From positions 1 through 24,114 of the forward strand of contig CAZMLU010000025.1 of assembly GCA_964567295.1 (NCBI GenBank): DNA of 24,114 nt, in the 5' to 3' direction. This document shows positions 14,639 to 22,629 of the stretch, one piece after another (the first letter of the stretch is position 1; every line of letters starts with the position of its first letter). The position numbers and the translations under genes were made by a program. The stretch is from SLJK01 sp964567295. Lineage in GTDB: Bacteria; Bacillota; Dethiobacteria; DTU022; UBA8154. The notes beneath the pieces were generated by a model. The model saw only the letters and a list, made by a program, of their open reading frames with translations. It was not told the origin of the DNA and did not search any database.

Positions 14639-16918
14639 CTATCGAGGAACCATGCGAATAACACCGCCAAGGCAGGTAGAAGAACAGGTGCCGCATCCCC
14701 CGCAAAGGCTCAAATCAACTGTAACCTCGGTGCCATCCCTCTTAAGAGCTTCTCTAGGACAGGCATTCACACATTCATCACACTGGACACAGATTCCGCA
14801 ATGCATGCAGCGCATGTATTCTTCCTCGATCTCAAATTCATCTTCCTTCACTGCATGGGCACGGGCAGGAAAAAGATGTTTATCATCCTGTAGTTCTTTA
14901 AGCTCAGGTTGGTAAGTTTTTCCCTCCAAATAAGCATCTACTTCCAGGGCACACTTTCTACCACGACCGATATTGTGTGTAACTAAACCCTGCCCCTGTA
15001 CATCTCCCACCACGGAGAGCCGGGGGTGGGCACTTAAGAAAGTCCCCTGGGCATCACTTTTTAAAAAGCCCCTTTGATCACTTTCCTCCAAAACTACCTC
15101 CGGTAAAAAATCTAGCTCCGGGCGTTCGTTAATAAAAACCAGTATATGCTGGGCCGGCAAAAACTCTTCCTGCCCAAGGGCATCTTTGACCAGCGCCCCT
15201 TCAGGCGAAGCTTCCTGAATAAAACGAGGATAGAAGAACTTTACCCCGCTATCTTCCATTTTGTGGCGTTCTTCCGGATGGGCAGAAGGCTTTTGGATAT
15301 CCAAAACTATGATGTCATTTCCTTCTACGCCCAATTCCAGGAGAACCTCCAGTCCATCAATAGCAGCATCGCCCCCACCTATAACGATTACTTTGTCACC
15401 CCTCTCCGGCATCTGCAAATCCTGAACAGAAGATAGGCAATTATATTCTTTTAAGAAATCCAGACCTGCCCACAGATATTCTTTTCCTTTTATGGGAGGA
15501 AGAATTGCCTTATGGGCACCTATGGCTACGATAACGTGATCATAATCATCCAATAGCTTTTGCATTGCCACAGCATCAACCCGGGTATTCATAACGAACT
15601 CCACTCCTAGCCCGGCAATCCTCTTAATATCATGCTCCAGATCTTCCAGGGGCAACCTGGTCCTGGAAACCGCCTGGAAAAGCTTTCCTCCAGGACGTTC
15701 ACCTTCATCGAAGACTGTAACCTTGTAGCCACGACGGGATAGCTGGTAAGCCGAGCTTAAGCCTGCCGGGCCAGCACCGATAACAGCAATCTTTTTGCTC
15801 TTTGGCTCGCTTATCATCTCCACTTCCTGGTCGCTCTTAAAATGCTTGGCCAATTCAGTAGTACGTACAGGAAAATCAACCATGCCCCTAGTACAACTTT
15901 CTAAGCAGAGATGGGGACAGATAAATCCACAGCAACTGTAGCGGAGCGGAGTAACTTCATCCAAAAGCCTAATGGCTTCTTTTATCTCTCCCTGGCGGAG
16001 GTGACCTAAGAATCGACCGGTGGGAACCCCCGCCGGACAGTTATACTCACATGGAGAAGTTTTCTGTACGTGCTCTGGTTTTTGGCCCGTGCTTATTGGA
16101 TAAGAAGGAAAGTAAAAACGGGCAAAAGGGCGGCTTCCCACCGCTACAATTTTAAACAGTTCTCTATTTAGAAGAGGATCTGGTTCTATTTGGTAATATT
16201 TACAGTATTCTAGCACCAATGACTCAACTTTTTCACGGTCTGTCTCCTCCGGCGGAACCAAGCATGCACCAATACCCAGCAAATATTCCGGTATTTTAGA
16301 GGCAAAAATATACACTGTTCCTCCGTGAATACCTGTCGCCAGGGTTTTTTCAGAGTTACCTGCAAACATTTCTTCGCGATTTTCCTTATTTAGCAGGAGA
16401 ATAGTACCCCCAGCCATATATTCTCCCAGGTAATCACCCGCTGTACCACCAATAACGACAGCAGGAATTTTTTGACGATATTCCTTCATGTGAATTCCTA
16501 CCCTGTAACCCACATCGTCTCTAACAAAAAGTCTTCCACCTCTCATACCATAGGCCAAGGCATCGCCACCCAGTCCATGAACAATTATTTTCCCGCTATC
16601 CATGGTGTTAGCAGCAGCATTCTGCGCATGCCCAAATACCTCCAGCGTGGGGCCGTTCAAGTTGAAACCAAGATCCTCTCCAGGAATACCATGAATCTCC
16701 AAGTAAAGAGCTTCATAAGCCAGGGAGGAGCCCAAGTAGCGTTGACCACGCACATTTCGCAGAATAATATGGCGTACACCTTGCCGAGCCAATTCTTGAA
16801 TCTGTTCGTTTAACTCTTTATAGTAGATCCCCTTGGCATCTATCTCTACTGCATTTTCATTAGGGATCCTATTACTCGCCGGCGTGTTCGACCCCAAGGA
16901 CCGATAACTCTCTATCAT
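14639..16918 (-). CDS. Glutamate synthase: GXGXG domain fused to GltD-like NAD(P)H oxidoreductase with ferredoxin domain
   Basis: Electron-input and structural part of a split glutamate synthase. The 759-residue fusion has, in order: the GXGXG beta-helix domain of GltB (about 25-215, with repeated G-rich turns such as HGLGGDALAYGMRGGRLFV and GGTAGDYLGEYMAGG); a GltD-type Fe-S helical domain (290-345, C-x3-C, then RYSCCGFICPHLCLESC); an FAD-binding fold (AVIGAGPAGLSSAYQLS, 378-394); an NAD(P)-binding fold (IVIGGGDAAIDGLEVL, 511-526); and a C-terminal two-cluster ferredoxin (Cys704-Cys720 and Cys739-Cys749). In classical enzymes the GXGXG domain is the C-terminus of the large subunit, so here the protein boundary has moved. 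The ATG at 16918 follows AAGGGGGTGG and overlaps the preceding gene by 47 bases, indicating translational coupling. Confidence 0.93.
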   Translation of the reverse strand: MIESYRSLGSNTPASNRIPNENAVEIDAKGIYYKELNEQIQELARQGVRHIILRNVRGQRYLGSSLAYEALYLEIHGIPGEDLGFNLNGPTLEVFGHAQNAAANTMDSGKIIVHGLGGDALAYGMRGGRLFVRDDVGYRVGIHMKEYRQKIPAVVIGGTAGDYLGEYMAGGTILLLNKENREEMFAGNSEKTLATGIHGGTVYIFASKIPEYLLGIGACLVPPEETDREKVESLVLEYCKYYQIEPDPLLNRELFKIVAVGSRPFARFYFPSYPISTGQKPEHVQKTSPCEYNCPAGVPTGRFLGHLRQGEIKEAIRLLDEVTPLRYSCCGFICPHLCLESCTRGMVDFPVRTTELAKHFKSDQEVEMISEPKSKKIAVIGAGPAGLSSAYQLSRRGYKVTVFDEGERPGGKLFQAVSRTRLPLEDLEHDIKRIAGLGVEFVMNTRVDAVAMQKLLDDYDHVIVAIGAHKAILPPIKGKEYLWAGLDFLKEYNCLSSVQDLQMPERGDKVIVIGGGDAAIDGLEVLLELGVEGNDIIVLDIQKPSAHPEERHKMEDSGVKFFYPRFIQEASPEGALVKDALGQEEFLPAQHILVFINERPELDFLPEVVLEESDQRGFLKSDAQGTFLSAHPRLSVVGDVQGQGLVTHNIGRGRKCALEVDAYLEGKTYQPELKELQDDKHLFPARAHAVKEDEFEIEEEYMRCMHCGICVQCDECVNACPREALKRDGTEVTVDLSLCGGCGTCSSTCLGGVIRMVPR

Positions 16919-18392
16919 GTAGGTCCACCCCCTTCAAAATTGATCTATTGCCCCGGAAAGACCCAATATCATAAATACCATTTAACCCCATAAGTTCCTG
17001 CATTTCGTGCTGCCAACCTTCCACCAAGTTGGTAATCCTCTCTTCGGCCCAGCCTACATCAAGTCGCTTCGAGAGAATCGGGTCATTAGTAGTAATTCCC
17101 CACGGGCATTTTCCACTGTTGCATCTCTGGCAGACATGGCACCCACAAGCAATAAGGCAGGCAGTTCCAATGGCCACTGCATCAGCGCCCAAAGCAATGG
17201 CTTTCATCACATCAGCGCTGCTGCGAATGCCACCGGCCACAACCAAAGAAGCCCGATGTCTTATCTTTTCTTCCCTTAAACGCTGGTCCACTGCTGCCAG
17301 CGCCAGTTCTATAGGGATGCCAACATTATCTCTCACCACAGCAGGAGTGGCACCACTACCACCGCGATAACCGTCCAAGTAGACCATATCAGCTCCGGCC
17401 CGCACAATTCCGCTGGCAATAGCAGCCACATTGTGTACCGCGGCAATCTTTACACAAACCGGCTTGTAACCACTAGCTTCCTTAATGGCATATATCAGCA
17501 GGCGCAAATCCTCAATAGAGTAAATATCATGCTGAGGAGCAGGAGATATGGCATCGCTTCCCAAGGGGATCATCCTGGTTTCGGAAACACCTTCTAGCAC
17601 CTTTTCTCCGGGGAGATGACCGCCAATTCCCGGCTTGGCCCCCTGTCCAATCTTGATCTGGTAGGCCCTGCCCACCTGCAAATATTCCGGACTTACCCCA
17701 AAACGGCCCGAAGCCACCTGCAAAACAGCATAATCGCTATAAGGGAGCAACTCCTTGTGCAGACCACCTTCCCCGGAATACCAAAAAATACCTTTTTTTT
17801 GGGCAACACGGGCCATGGCAAGCTGCAGGTTCAAATTAACACTCCCATAAGACATAGGCGCAAAGACCAATGGTAGGCTTAGGCGAATCAGGGAATTTCG
17901 AAAATGTTGAAGATTATCCACCTCACCAAGAGATTGATACTTCTGACCCATGTAGGTAACCGTCTCCATGGCCTCACGCTGAGGATCTATGGAAGGATTA
18001 GTCACCTGGCAGGCATTGAAAAGCAGGCGATCAAAATAAACAGGAACATCTGTATCAGCGCCAAGTCCCGTAAGTGCCACCGAGCCAGAAGAGGATTGCA
18101 GGTGAATGCGGTGAACAGCATTAACGCCCCATAAACCGTGGTCCCTGAGGTGAAAGTTGTTCTCAGTTATAGTAATTGCCCCCCTGGGGCACGTATATTC
18201 ACAACGGTGACACGCTCCGCAGGAACGTCCATTAGCCATTGGTAACTTTTTGCCTGCCTTTGTTTCCATCCGTATCTCATTGAAAGAACATTGTTGGGCA
18301 CATTCTCCACATCCGTCGCAGAGTTCCATGTTGAAGCTTGGGCGAAAAACAGACCTCAAGCCTGGAGATGGAATGCTGTCTGAAGTGTTCAT
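16872..18392 (-). CDS. Glutamate synthase FMN-binding central domain with N-terminal 2[4Fe-4S] ferredoxin
   Basis: Synthase core: converts 2-oxoglutarate plus ammonia (from the amidotransferase subunit) into glutamate. The 506-residue protein starts with a ferredoxin domain with two cysteine sets (Cys25/28/31/35 and Cys58/61/64/68), followed by the FMN alpha/beta barrel. Barrel landmarks are GQGAKPGIGGHLPGEKV, PLGSDAISPAPQHDIYSIEDL, VCVKIAAVHNVAAIASG, YLDGYRGGSGATP, VVAGGIRSSADVMKAIALGADAVAIGT, and the [3Fe-4S] cysteines in CGCHVCQRCNSGKCPWG. The ATG lies within an ATGA overlap with the upstream amidotransferase gene, preceded by AGGAGG. This fits the archaeal/clostridial type of glutamate synthase, in which the large subunit's domains are separate proteins. 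Confidence 0.95.
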   Translation of the reverse strand: MNTSDSIPSPGLRSVFRPSFNMELCDGCGECAQQCSFNEIRMETKAGKKLPMANGRSCGACHRCEYTCPRGAITITENNFHLRDHGLWGVNAVHRIHLQSSSGSVALTGLGADTDVPVYFDRLLFNACQVTNPSIDPQREAMETVTYMGQKYQSLGEVDNLQHFRNSLIRLSLPLVFAPMSYGSVNLNLQLAMARVAQKKGIFWYSGEGGLHKELLPYSDYAVLQVASGRFGVSPEYLQVGRAYQIKIGQGAKPGIGGHLPGEKVLEGVSETRMIPLGSDAISPAPQHDIYSIEDLRLLIYAIKEASGYKPVCVKIAAVHNVAAIASGIVRAGADMVYLDGYRGGSGATPAVVRDNVGIPIELALAAVDQRLREEKIRHRASLVVAGGIRSSADVMKAIALGADAVAIGTACLIACGCHVCQRCNSGKCPWGITTNDPILSKRLDVGWAEERITNLVEGWQHEMQELMGLNGIYDIGSFRGNRSILKGVDLHDRELSVLGVEHAGE

Positions 18393-19531
18393 ATTTGCCT
18401 ACCTCCTTTCTCAGGTGCAGAAGCGTAGGTCTTCTCCCCGTTAGAATAACCTTCCCCTCCCTCACCCACACTTTCATCATCATCAAAAAAAACTGCATGA
18501 GTCTGTCCAGCACGGGGCGTGAACACCGAGGTAATATTATCTTCCATCTCATAAAGGGCCGAAACTTCGCTTGCATAATAGGTGTATTCTTTATCTGCTG
18601 CCACAGTCATGGGCCTTAACTTGGTATTATCGGTAATACTTATCATCCCCTTTTGAAAAGCAGCTAAAATGGCAAACGGGCCGTTAAGCATGGCAGATTC
18701 ATATATAACCTTTAAAGCCAACATGCGATCCCGCTGGTCTTCATCCTCTAATCTTTCAGTGCTGCTCCAATATGGTGGAGCCAAGACTGTGGCTGCCTCA
18801 TCGACAGAGAGACCATGACGCCTTAGTAGTAGATCTAAAAGATAGGCAACCACTTCACTGTCTGTCTGCATCCGGCATACATAACCGAAGCTTTCCAAGT
18901 AACGTTTATTGATCCCATAAGAAGAGATTTCTCCGTTATGCACTATTGAATATCCCAGCAAGTTAAAAGGATGGGCCCCTCCCCACCATCCAGGGGTATT
19001 GGTAGGAAAACGATTATGTGCCAGCCATATATAGCCTTCATAATCATCCAGACAGAAAAAATCATAGATATCCGCCGGGGTCCCTACTCCCTTGAAGACC
19101 CCCATGTTTTTGCCGCTGGAAAAGATAAACGCCCTTTCAAAAGACCTGTTCAGTTCCATGACCTTTTCAATAGTAAAACCGTCCTCGTTAACTCCTTCAA
19201 TAGATCCTGCCAAAAGTGAACTCTTGGGCTCTACAAAAAAACGCTGGCATAATGGATGATTATTAATGATCTTGGTCCATATAGGAATCTCTTCCATGAC
19301 ATGGACTTCAAAATTGCGTTGTAAATATTCTTTTACTTCCAACATGGCGTCTGAACTCTCTGCCATAACATGCAGCGCATAAAGATCTGCATACTCTGGA
19401 TAGATCCCGTACGCTGCATATCCAGCCCCTAATCCGTTTCCCCGGTCGTTTTGCAACACAATGCCCTTTCTGATACGGCTACCATTTTCTTTAACCTTTT
19501 TTCGGCTGATAAGCCCAGCGATTCCGCACAT
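18389..19531 (-). CDS. Glutamate synthase amidotransferase subunit (class II GATase)
   Basis: Hydrolyses glutamine to feed ammonia to the synthase. The 380-residue protein begins MCGIAGLIS, so removal of Met leaves Cys2 as the N-terminal nucleophile of class II amidotransferases. Other family residues are in IWLAHNRFPTNTPG (the conserved Arg-Phe-Pro-Thr) and LGYSIVHNGEISSYG (Asn-Gly oxyanion), then MQTDSEVVAYLLD and the late FAILAAFQKGMISITDN. A C-terminal tail from about 350 is acidic and glycine-rich. The ATG at 19531 has GGAGAGGTG upstream. First gene of the glt operon, overlapping the synthase gene by four bases (ATGA). An amidophosphoribosyltransferase is excluded by the neighbours and by lack of a PRPP motif. 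Confidence 0.93.
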   Translation of the reverse strand: MCGIAGLISRKKVKENGSRIRKGIVLQNDRGNGLGAGYAAYGIYPEYADLYALHVMAESSDAMLEVKEYLQRNFEVHVMEEIPIWTKIINNHPLCQRFFVEPKSSLLAGSIEGVNEDGFTIEKVMELNRSFERAFIFSSGKNMGVFKGVGTPADIYDFFCLDDYEGYIWLAHNRFPTNTPGWWGGAHPFNLLGYSIVHNGEISSYGINKRYLESFGYVCRMQTDSEVVAYLLDLLLRRHGLSVDEAATVLAPPYWSSTERLEDEDQRDRMLALKVIYESAMLNGPFAILAAFQKGMISITDNTKLRPMTVAADKEYTYYASEVSALYEMEDNITSVFTPRAGQTHAVFFDDDESVGEGGEGYSNGEKTYASAPEKGGRQI

Positions 19532-19584
19532 CCGCTATCACCTCTCCAGTAATATACAGTTAAATATTGAAAATTTACCAATAA

Positions 19585-19638
19585 GCGCCCACCAGGGCTG
19601 CAAATAACAACCGCTGTTGGGCGCCTTTGCCTCAGCAA
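19585..19638 (-). promoter_or_regulatory. glt leader: ANTAR-type hexaloop hairpin overlapping a terminator-like hairpin
   Basis: Minus-strand RNA about 100-150 nt after the predicted start of transcription. GCUG-A-GGC-[AAAGGC]-GCC-CAA-CAGC has a six-base loop with A1 and G4, like the glnA leader; the two regions share GGCAA-n-GGCGCCC and 16 of 20 positions around it. The 3' arm is also the 5' arm of a longer hairpin (19614-19624 paired with 19585-19595, one mismatch, continued by GGUUG/CAGCC). That hairpin is followed by CUUAUUGG, a poor U-run, so it may pause rather than fully terminate. Elsewhere in the leader a GTTCC/GGAAC hairpin is visible near 19662-19678. The rest of 19532-19739 shows no gene. 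Confidence 0.65.
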
Positions 19639-19739
19639 TTAAATATTTTAGAAAGATGTTCCAACTTCAGGAACCAACTAAGAGTTTATGTAAAAAGAAA
19701 TATCCGCATTTTTTTCGCTTGTGCCTTGCTTTTGCTTAT

Positions 19740-19768
19740 ATTATACTAACGAGCATGAATCCTGTCAA
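19740..19768 (-). promoter_or_regulatory. Consensus promoter of the glt operon
   Basis: On the minus strand, TTGACA (19763-19768), 17-bp spacer, TATAAT (19740-19745), a perfect sigma-A match. It leaves a leader of about 200 nt before the amidotransferase gene. Confidence 0.9.
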
Positions 19769-19771
19769 TAT

Positions 19772-19800
19772 ATTTTGGAATATAATTTTACATTATGGAA
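19772..19800 (-). promoter_or_regulatory. Candidate operator upstream of the glt promoter
   Basis: Minus strand: TTCCATAAT (19792-19800) and TTCCAAAAT (19772-19780) are repeated in the same orientation 20 bp apart, ending three bases before the -35. Between them, TGTAAAATTATATTCCA (19776-19792) matches the GlnR/TnrA consensus TGTNANAWWWTMTNACA at all but one defined position. No GlnR gene is in the window. The match could be chance in AT-rich DNA, but a similar layout at the ANTAR promoter supports a real site. The stretch 19801-19881 holds nothing further that I recognise. Confidence 0.5.
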
Positions 19801-19881
19801 TAATATACTTTCCAGAGCCCTCCTCTAAACTTATAAATGTCAACTGTTTTCAGTAAAAGCGGAGACCTTTTATTAAGAAGC

Positions 19882-19910
19882 TTGAATTAAATGGTAATTA
19901 CTGCTATACT
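19882..19910 (+). promoter_or_regulatory. Promoter of the CoA-disulfide reductase-family gene
   Basis: TTGAAT (19882-19887), 17-bp spacer, TATACT (19905-19910), about 84 bp ahead of the start codon. It diverges from the glt promoter, with about 110 bp between the two -35 elements. Confidence 0.55.
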
Positions 19911-19993
19911 TTTAAATGTAATATCTACAGATGAAACGTTTAGCCAGTTTTCTATTAAGCCGAAGATTCATAAAATGAGCAGGGGTTGAAAAT

Positions 19994-21340
19994 ATGAGCA
20001 AAGTGATCATTGTAGGAGGAAATGCAGCAGGAATGAGTGCAGCCAGCCAGATAAAAAGGCAACAACCGGAGTGGGAAACGATTGTCTTGGAAAAGGGTGA
20101 ATTTATCTCTTATGCTGGATGTGGTATGCCATACTATATTGCAGGAACTGTGCCCCGCCTGGAAGATCTGCTGGAACTGAGCCCGGAAAAGGCTATCCAG
20201 GAAAGGAATATTGACCTCAGGCTTAACCATGAAGTTTTAACCATTAATCCTCAAGAAAAAGAACTACTTGTAAAATCCACTGCTGGCAAAACAATAGAAA
20301 GCTTTGATTACCTCCTGCTGGCAACTGGAACTCTTCCTATCACAGAAGGTCTAAACCTCACTGATTCGGAAAAAATATTCTCCCTCAAAAACCTTTATGA
20401 TATGCAGAAGATTGACGCATTTATAGAAAATAACAAACCACAGAAATGTGCTGTTATAGGGGGAGGATACATAGCTGTAGAAATGCTGGAAGCTTTTAAA
20501 GAACGCGGCCTGGAAACGCACCTTATCCACAGGAGAAAAGATCTGGCTAAAACCTTTGACCAGAAAATCTCCGACCTCCTTAAGAACAAAATGCAAGAAA
20601 AAGGTATTGTCTTAAATTTAAACAGCTCCGTAAAAAAAGTGGAAGAAAGAACAACGGGAGTGGTAGTGATAACTGAAACAGATGAACTGGCATACGATTT
20701 CGTGCTTGTTGCCACCGGTGTAAAACCCAATACGGGTTTTCTAGAAAATTCTTCAATTGAAATGGGAATAAAGGGTTCTGTGAAAGTAAACAGGTACCTT
20801 CAAACTAACTTTGACTACATTTATGCTGCCGGTGACTGTGCTGAGACAACAAACCTTATAACAGGTAAACCAGCATATGTTCCTCTGGCACCTAAGGCAA
20901 ATAAAGAGGGATTTATAGCGGGATTAAATATTTGTGGAAACAGGGAAAAATTTCCTGGAATTGTTGGAACTGCTATCACTAAGTTTTTTGATCTGGGGGT
21001 CGCTCGCACCGGCCTCACCCTGGAAGAAGCCCAAAAAAACGGTTTTGACCCTGTCCGTTATGATTTTTCTTCTGGAACCAAAGCTCGCTACTACCCCGGA
21101 ACCGAAGAGCTGCATTCCGTTTTGATCATTAACAAAGGGGACGGCCGCATTCTTGGATCCCACTTGGCCGGGCCGTTAGAAAGTGTGAAAACTATAGATA
21201 CTTATGCTGCTCTTGTCTCCGGAGGAGTAACGGTTAGAGAAGCCTTTACTATGGATCTTTCTTATGCCCCTCCTTTTTGGCCAGTTTTTCATCCCGTTGT
21301 TCTTGCCGGACGACTGGGACGAAAATTTGTTTCAAATTAG
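19994..21340 (+). CDS. FAD-dependent pyridine nucleotide-disulfide oxidoreductase, CoA-disulfide reductase/NADH oxidase family
   Basis: Flavoprotein probably reducing CoA disulfide or a related persulfide/disulfide, or oxygen, with NAD(P)H. The 448 residues show the FAD-binding VIIVGGNAAGMSAASQI (4-20), the single redox cysteine Cys43 in SYAGCGMPYYIAG, an NAD(P)H fold (CAVIGGGYIAVEMLEAF), YAAGDCAET for FAD, and a C-terminal dimerisation domain with ARTGLTLEEAQKNGF and LSYAPPFWPVFHPVV. The single catalytic cysteine places it with CoA-disulfide reductase, NADH oxidase and NADH peroxidase rather than the CxxxxC reductases. There is no C-terminal rhodanese domain. The ATG follows AGGGGTTG by about five bases. 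It is transcribed divergently from glt; substrate choice cannot be settled from sequence. Confidence 0.9.
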   Translation: MSKVIIVGGNAAGMSAASQIKRQQPEWETIVLEKGEFISYAGCGMPYYIAGTVPRLEDLLELSPEKAIQERNIDLRLNHEVLTINPQEKELLVKSTAGKTIESFDYLLLATGTLPITEGLNLTDSEKIFSLKNLYDMQKIDAFIENNKPQKCAVIGGGYIAVEMLEAFKERGLETHLIHRRKDLAKTFDQKISDLLKNKMQEKGIVLNLNSSVKKVEERTTGVVVITETDELAYDFVLVATGVKPNTGFLENSSIEMGIKGSVKVNRYLQTNFDYIYAAGDCAETTNLITGKPAYVPLAPKANKEGFIAGLNICGNREKFPGIVGTAITKFFDLGVARTGLTLEEAQKNGFDPVRYDFSSGTKARYYPGTEELHSVLIINKGDGRILGSHLAGPLESVKTIDTYAALVSGGVTVREAFTMDLSYAPPFWPVFHPVVLAGRLGRKFVSN

Positions 21341-21434
21341 TCAAAGGAAGCTCTTAGAGGGTTTTTATTAAATCGAGATTTTATGTAATATACTTATAAA
21401 AGTTTCTGTTGTCTTTTTCTTGAGCTTAAAAGTG

Positions 21435-21463
21435 TTGTTATAAGAGTAAAATTTTTATATAAT
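21435..21463 (+). promoter_or_regulatory. Possible promoter of the dnaJ-cbpM pair
   Basis: TTGTTA (21435-21440), 17-bp spacer, TATAAT (21458-21463), about 105 bp ahead of the dnaJ start. The gap 21341-21567 has no CIRCE element, so the pair is not under visible HrcA control. Confidence 0.5.
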
Positions 21464-21567
21464 TAAAAGTAGCAGAGCAACAGGTTTAATGGAAATGCAA
21501 CATGGTTTTTTATTGGCGGCCGTATTTTGTTAGAAAAATTATGGATTTAGCAAGTGGGGTGAATTAT

Positions 21568-22614
21568 ATGGCTGTAAAATTTCAAGATTATTACAAGGTG
21601 CTCGGATTGGATCGTAATGCTACAGAAAAAGATATACGAAATGCATATCGCAAACTGGCACGTAAACATCACCCCGATCTCCGCCCGCCGGAAGAGAAAG
21701 AAAAAGCAGAAGAACAGTTTAAGGCGATTAATGAAGCATATGAGGTGTTAAGCGATCCGGAGAAACGGGAAAAATATGATCGCCTGGGTGCAAACTGGGA
21801 GCACGGTGCTGATTTTAACGCTCAGCAGGATTTTGGCGGCTTCCGCAGCTCTGATAGCAAAAGAAGGAGCCAACAAGGCGGGTTTGAAAATTTCTCTTTT
21901 AGCTTTGGTGGAGACCGTGGAGGAGCCAGCAGTTTCAGTGACTTTTTCGAAGCCTTTTTTGGAGGTGCTGGTTTTGGAACAGAGGATATGAGGAGTAGCG
22001 GAAGGACACGCCGTCCCCAAAGAGGGTTAGATGTAGAGGCCGAACTGGAAGTCACCTTGGAAGAAATATACCACGGCCGTGAAAAACAAATCCAGTTTTC
22101 CATGCATGATCTCTGTGATAAATGCAGTGGCACCGGACAAACAGGAAAGAGTTTCTGCAATTTCTGTGGAGGCACCGGTCAGGTCCCGAAGATGAAAAAT
22201 ATTAAGCTTAAAGTCCCCCGGGATGCACGGGACGGCAAAAGAATCCGGCTTAAAGGACAGGGAGGAGAAGCTGAACCTGGCGGGGAACAGGGAGACCTTT
22301 ACTTGAAAGTAAAAATACTTCCTCATTCGGTGTATAACGTTAAAGGAGATGATCTGGAAGCAGACTTGACTGTTTATCCCTGGCAAGCAGCATTAGGAGA
22401 AAAAGTGCCTTTTAATACTATGGATGGAACTATGCGGGTCAATGTTCCACCCCGCAGCCATACAGGTCAGAAGCTCAGGTTGCAGAACAAGGGTCTGCCT
22501 AAAAAGGACGGGAGTAGGGGCAATTTGTATCTACGTATCGTGGTCGATCTTCCTCGAGAAATCCTCCCCGAGGAAGAAGAACTTTATCAGAAACTTGCCC
22601 AAGTTCACCGTTAA
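21568..22614 (+). CDS. DnaJ-family co-chaperone with a half-size zinc finger
   Basis: J-protein that would stimulate DnaK ATPase and deliver substrates. The 348-residue protein has a J domain (6-72) with His35-Pro36-Asp37, a Gly/Phe-rich linker (about 88-140, FGGF, FSFSFGGD, FFEAFFGGAGFG), and a client-binding domain. Inserted in the latter is a cysteine module of only two CxxCxGxG motifs (Cys183/186 and Cys197/200) where classical DnaJ has four, so one zinc ion at most. The C-terminal domains (VPRDARDGKRIRLKGQG, VPPRSHTGQKLRLQNKG) are CbpA/DnaJ-like. The frame opens at 21502, but the ATG at 21568 with GGGGTGA upstream matches the usual J-domain start. A CbpM-like gene follows at once, so it is functionally closer to CbpA than to the dnaK-operon DnaJ. 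Confidence 0.92.
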   Translation: MAVKFQDYYKVLGLDRNATEKDIRNAYRKLARKHHPDLRPPEEKEKAEEQFKAINEAYEVLSDPEKREKYDRLGANWEHGADFNAQQDFGGFRSSDSKRRSQQGGFENFSFSFGGDRGGASSFSDFFEAFFGGAGFGTEDMRSSGRTRRPQRGLDVEAELEVTLEEIYHGREKQIQFSMHDLCDKCSGTGQTGKSFCNFCGGTGQVPKMKNIKLKVPRDARDGKRIRLKGQGGEAEPGGEQGDLYLKVKILPHSVYNVKGDDLEADLTVYPWQAALGEKVPFNTMDGTMRVNVPPRSHTGQKLRLQNKGLPKKDGSRGNLYLRIVVDLPREILPEEEELYQKLAQVHR

Positions 22615-22629
22615 GTGGGGGTGAAAGCG

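Noticed and set aside
21502..21567. N-terminal extension of the DnaJ-like protein
   Set aside because: The ATG at 21568 has a good ribosome site and matches the normal start of J domains; the extension is unlike the family.
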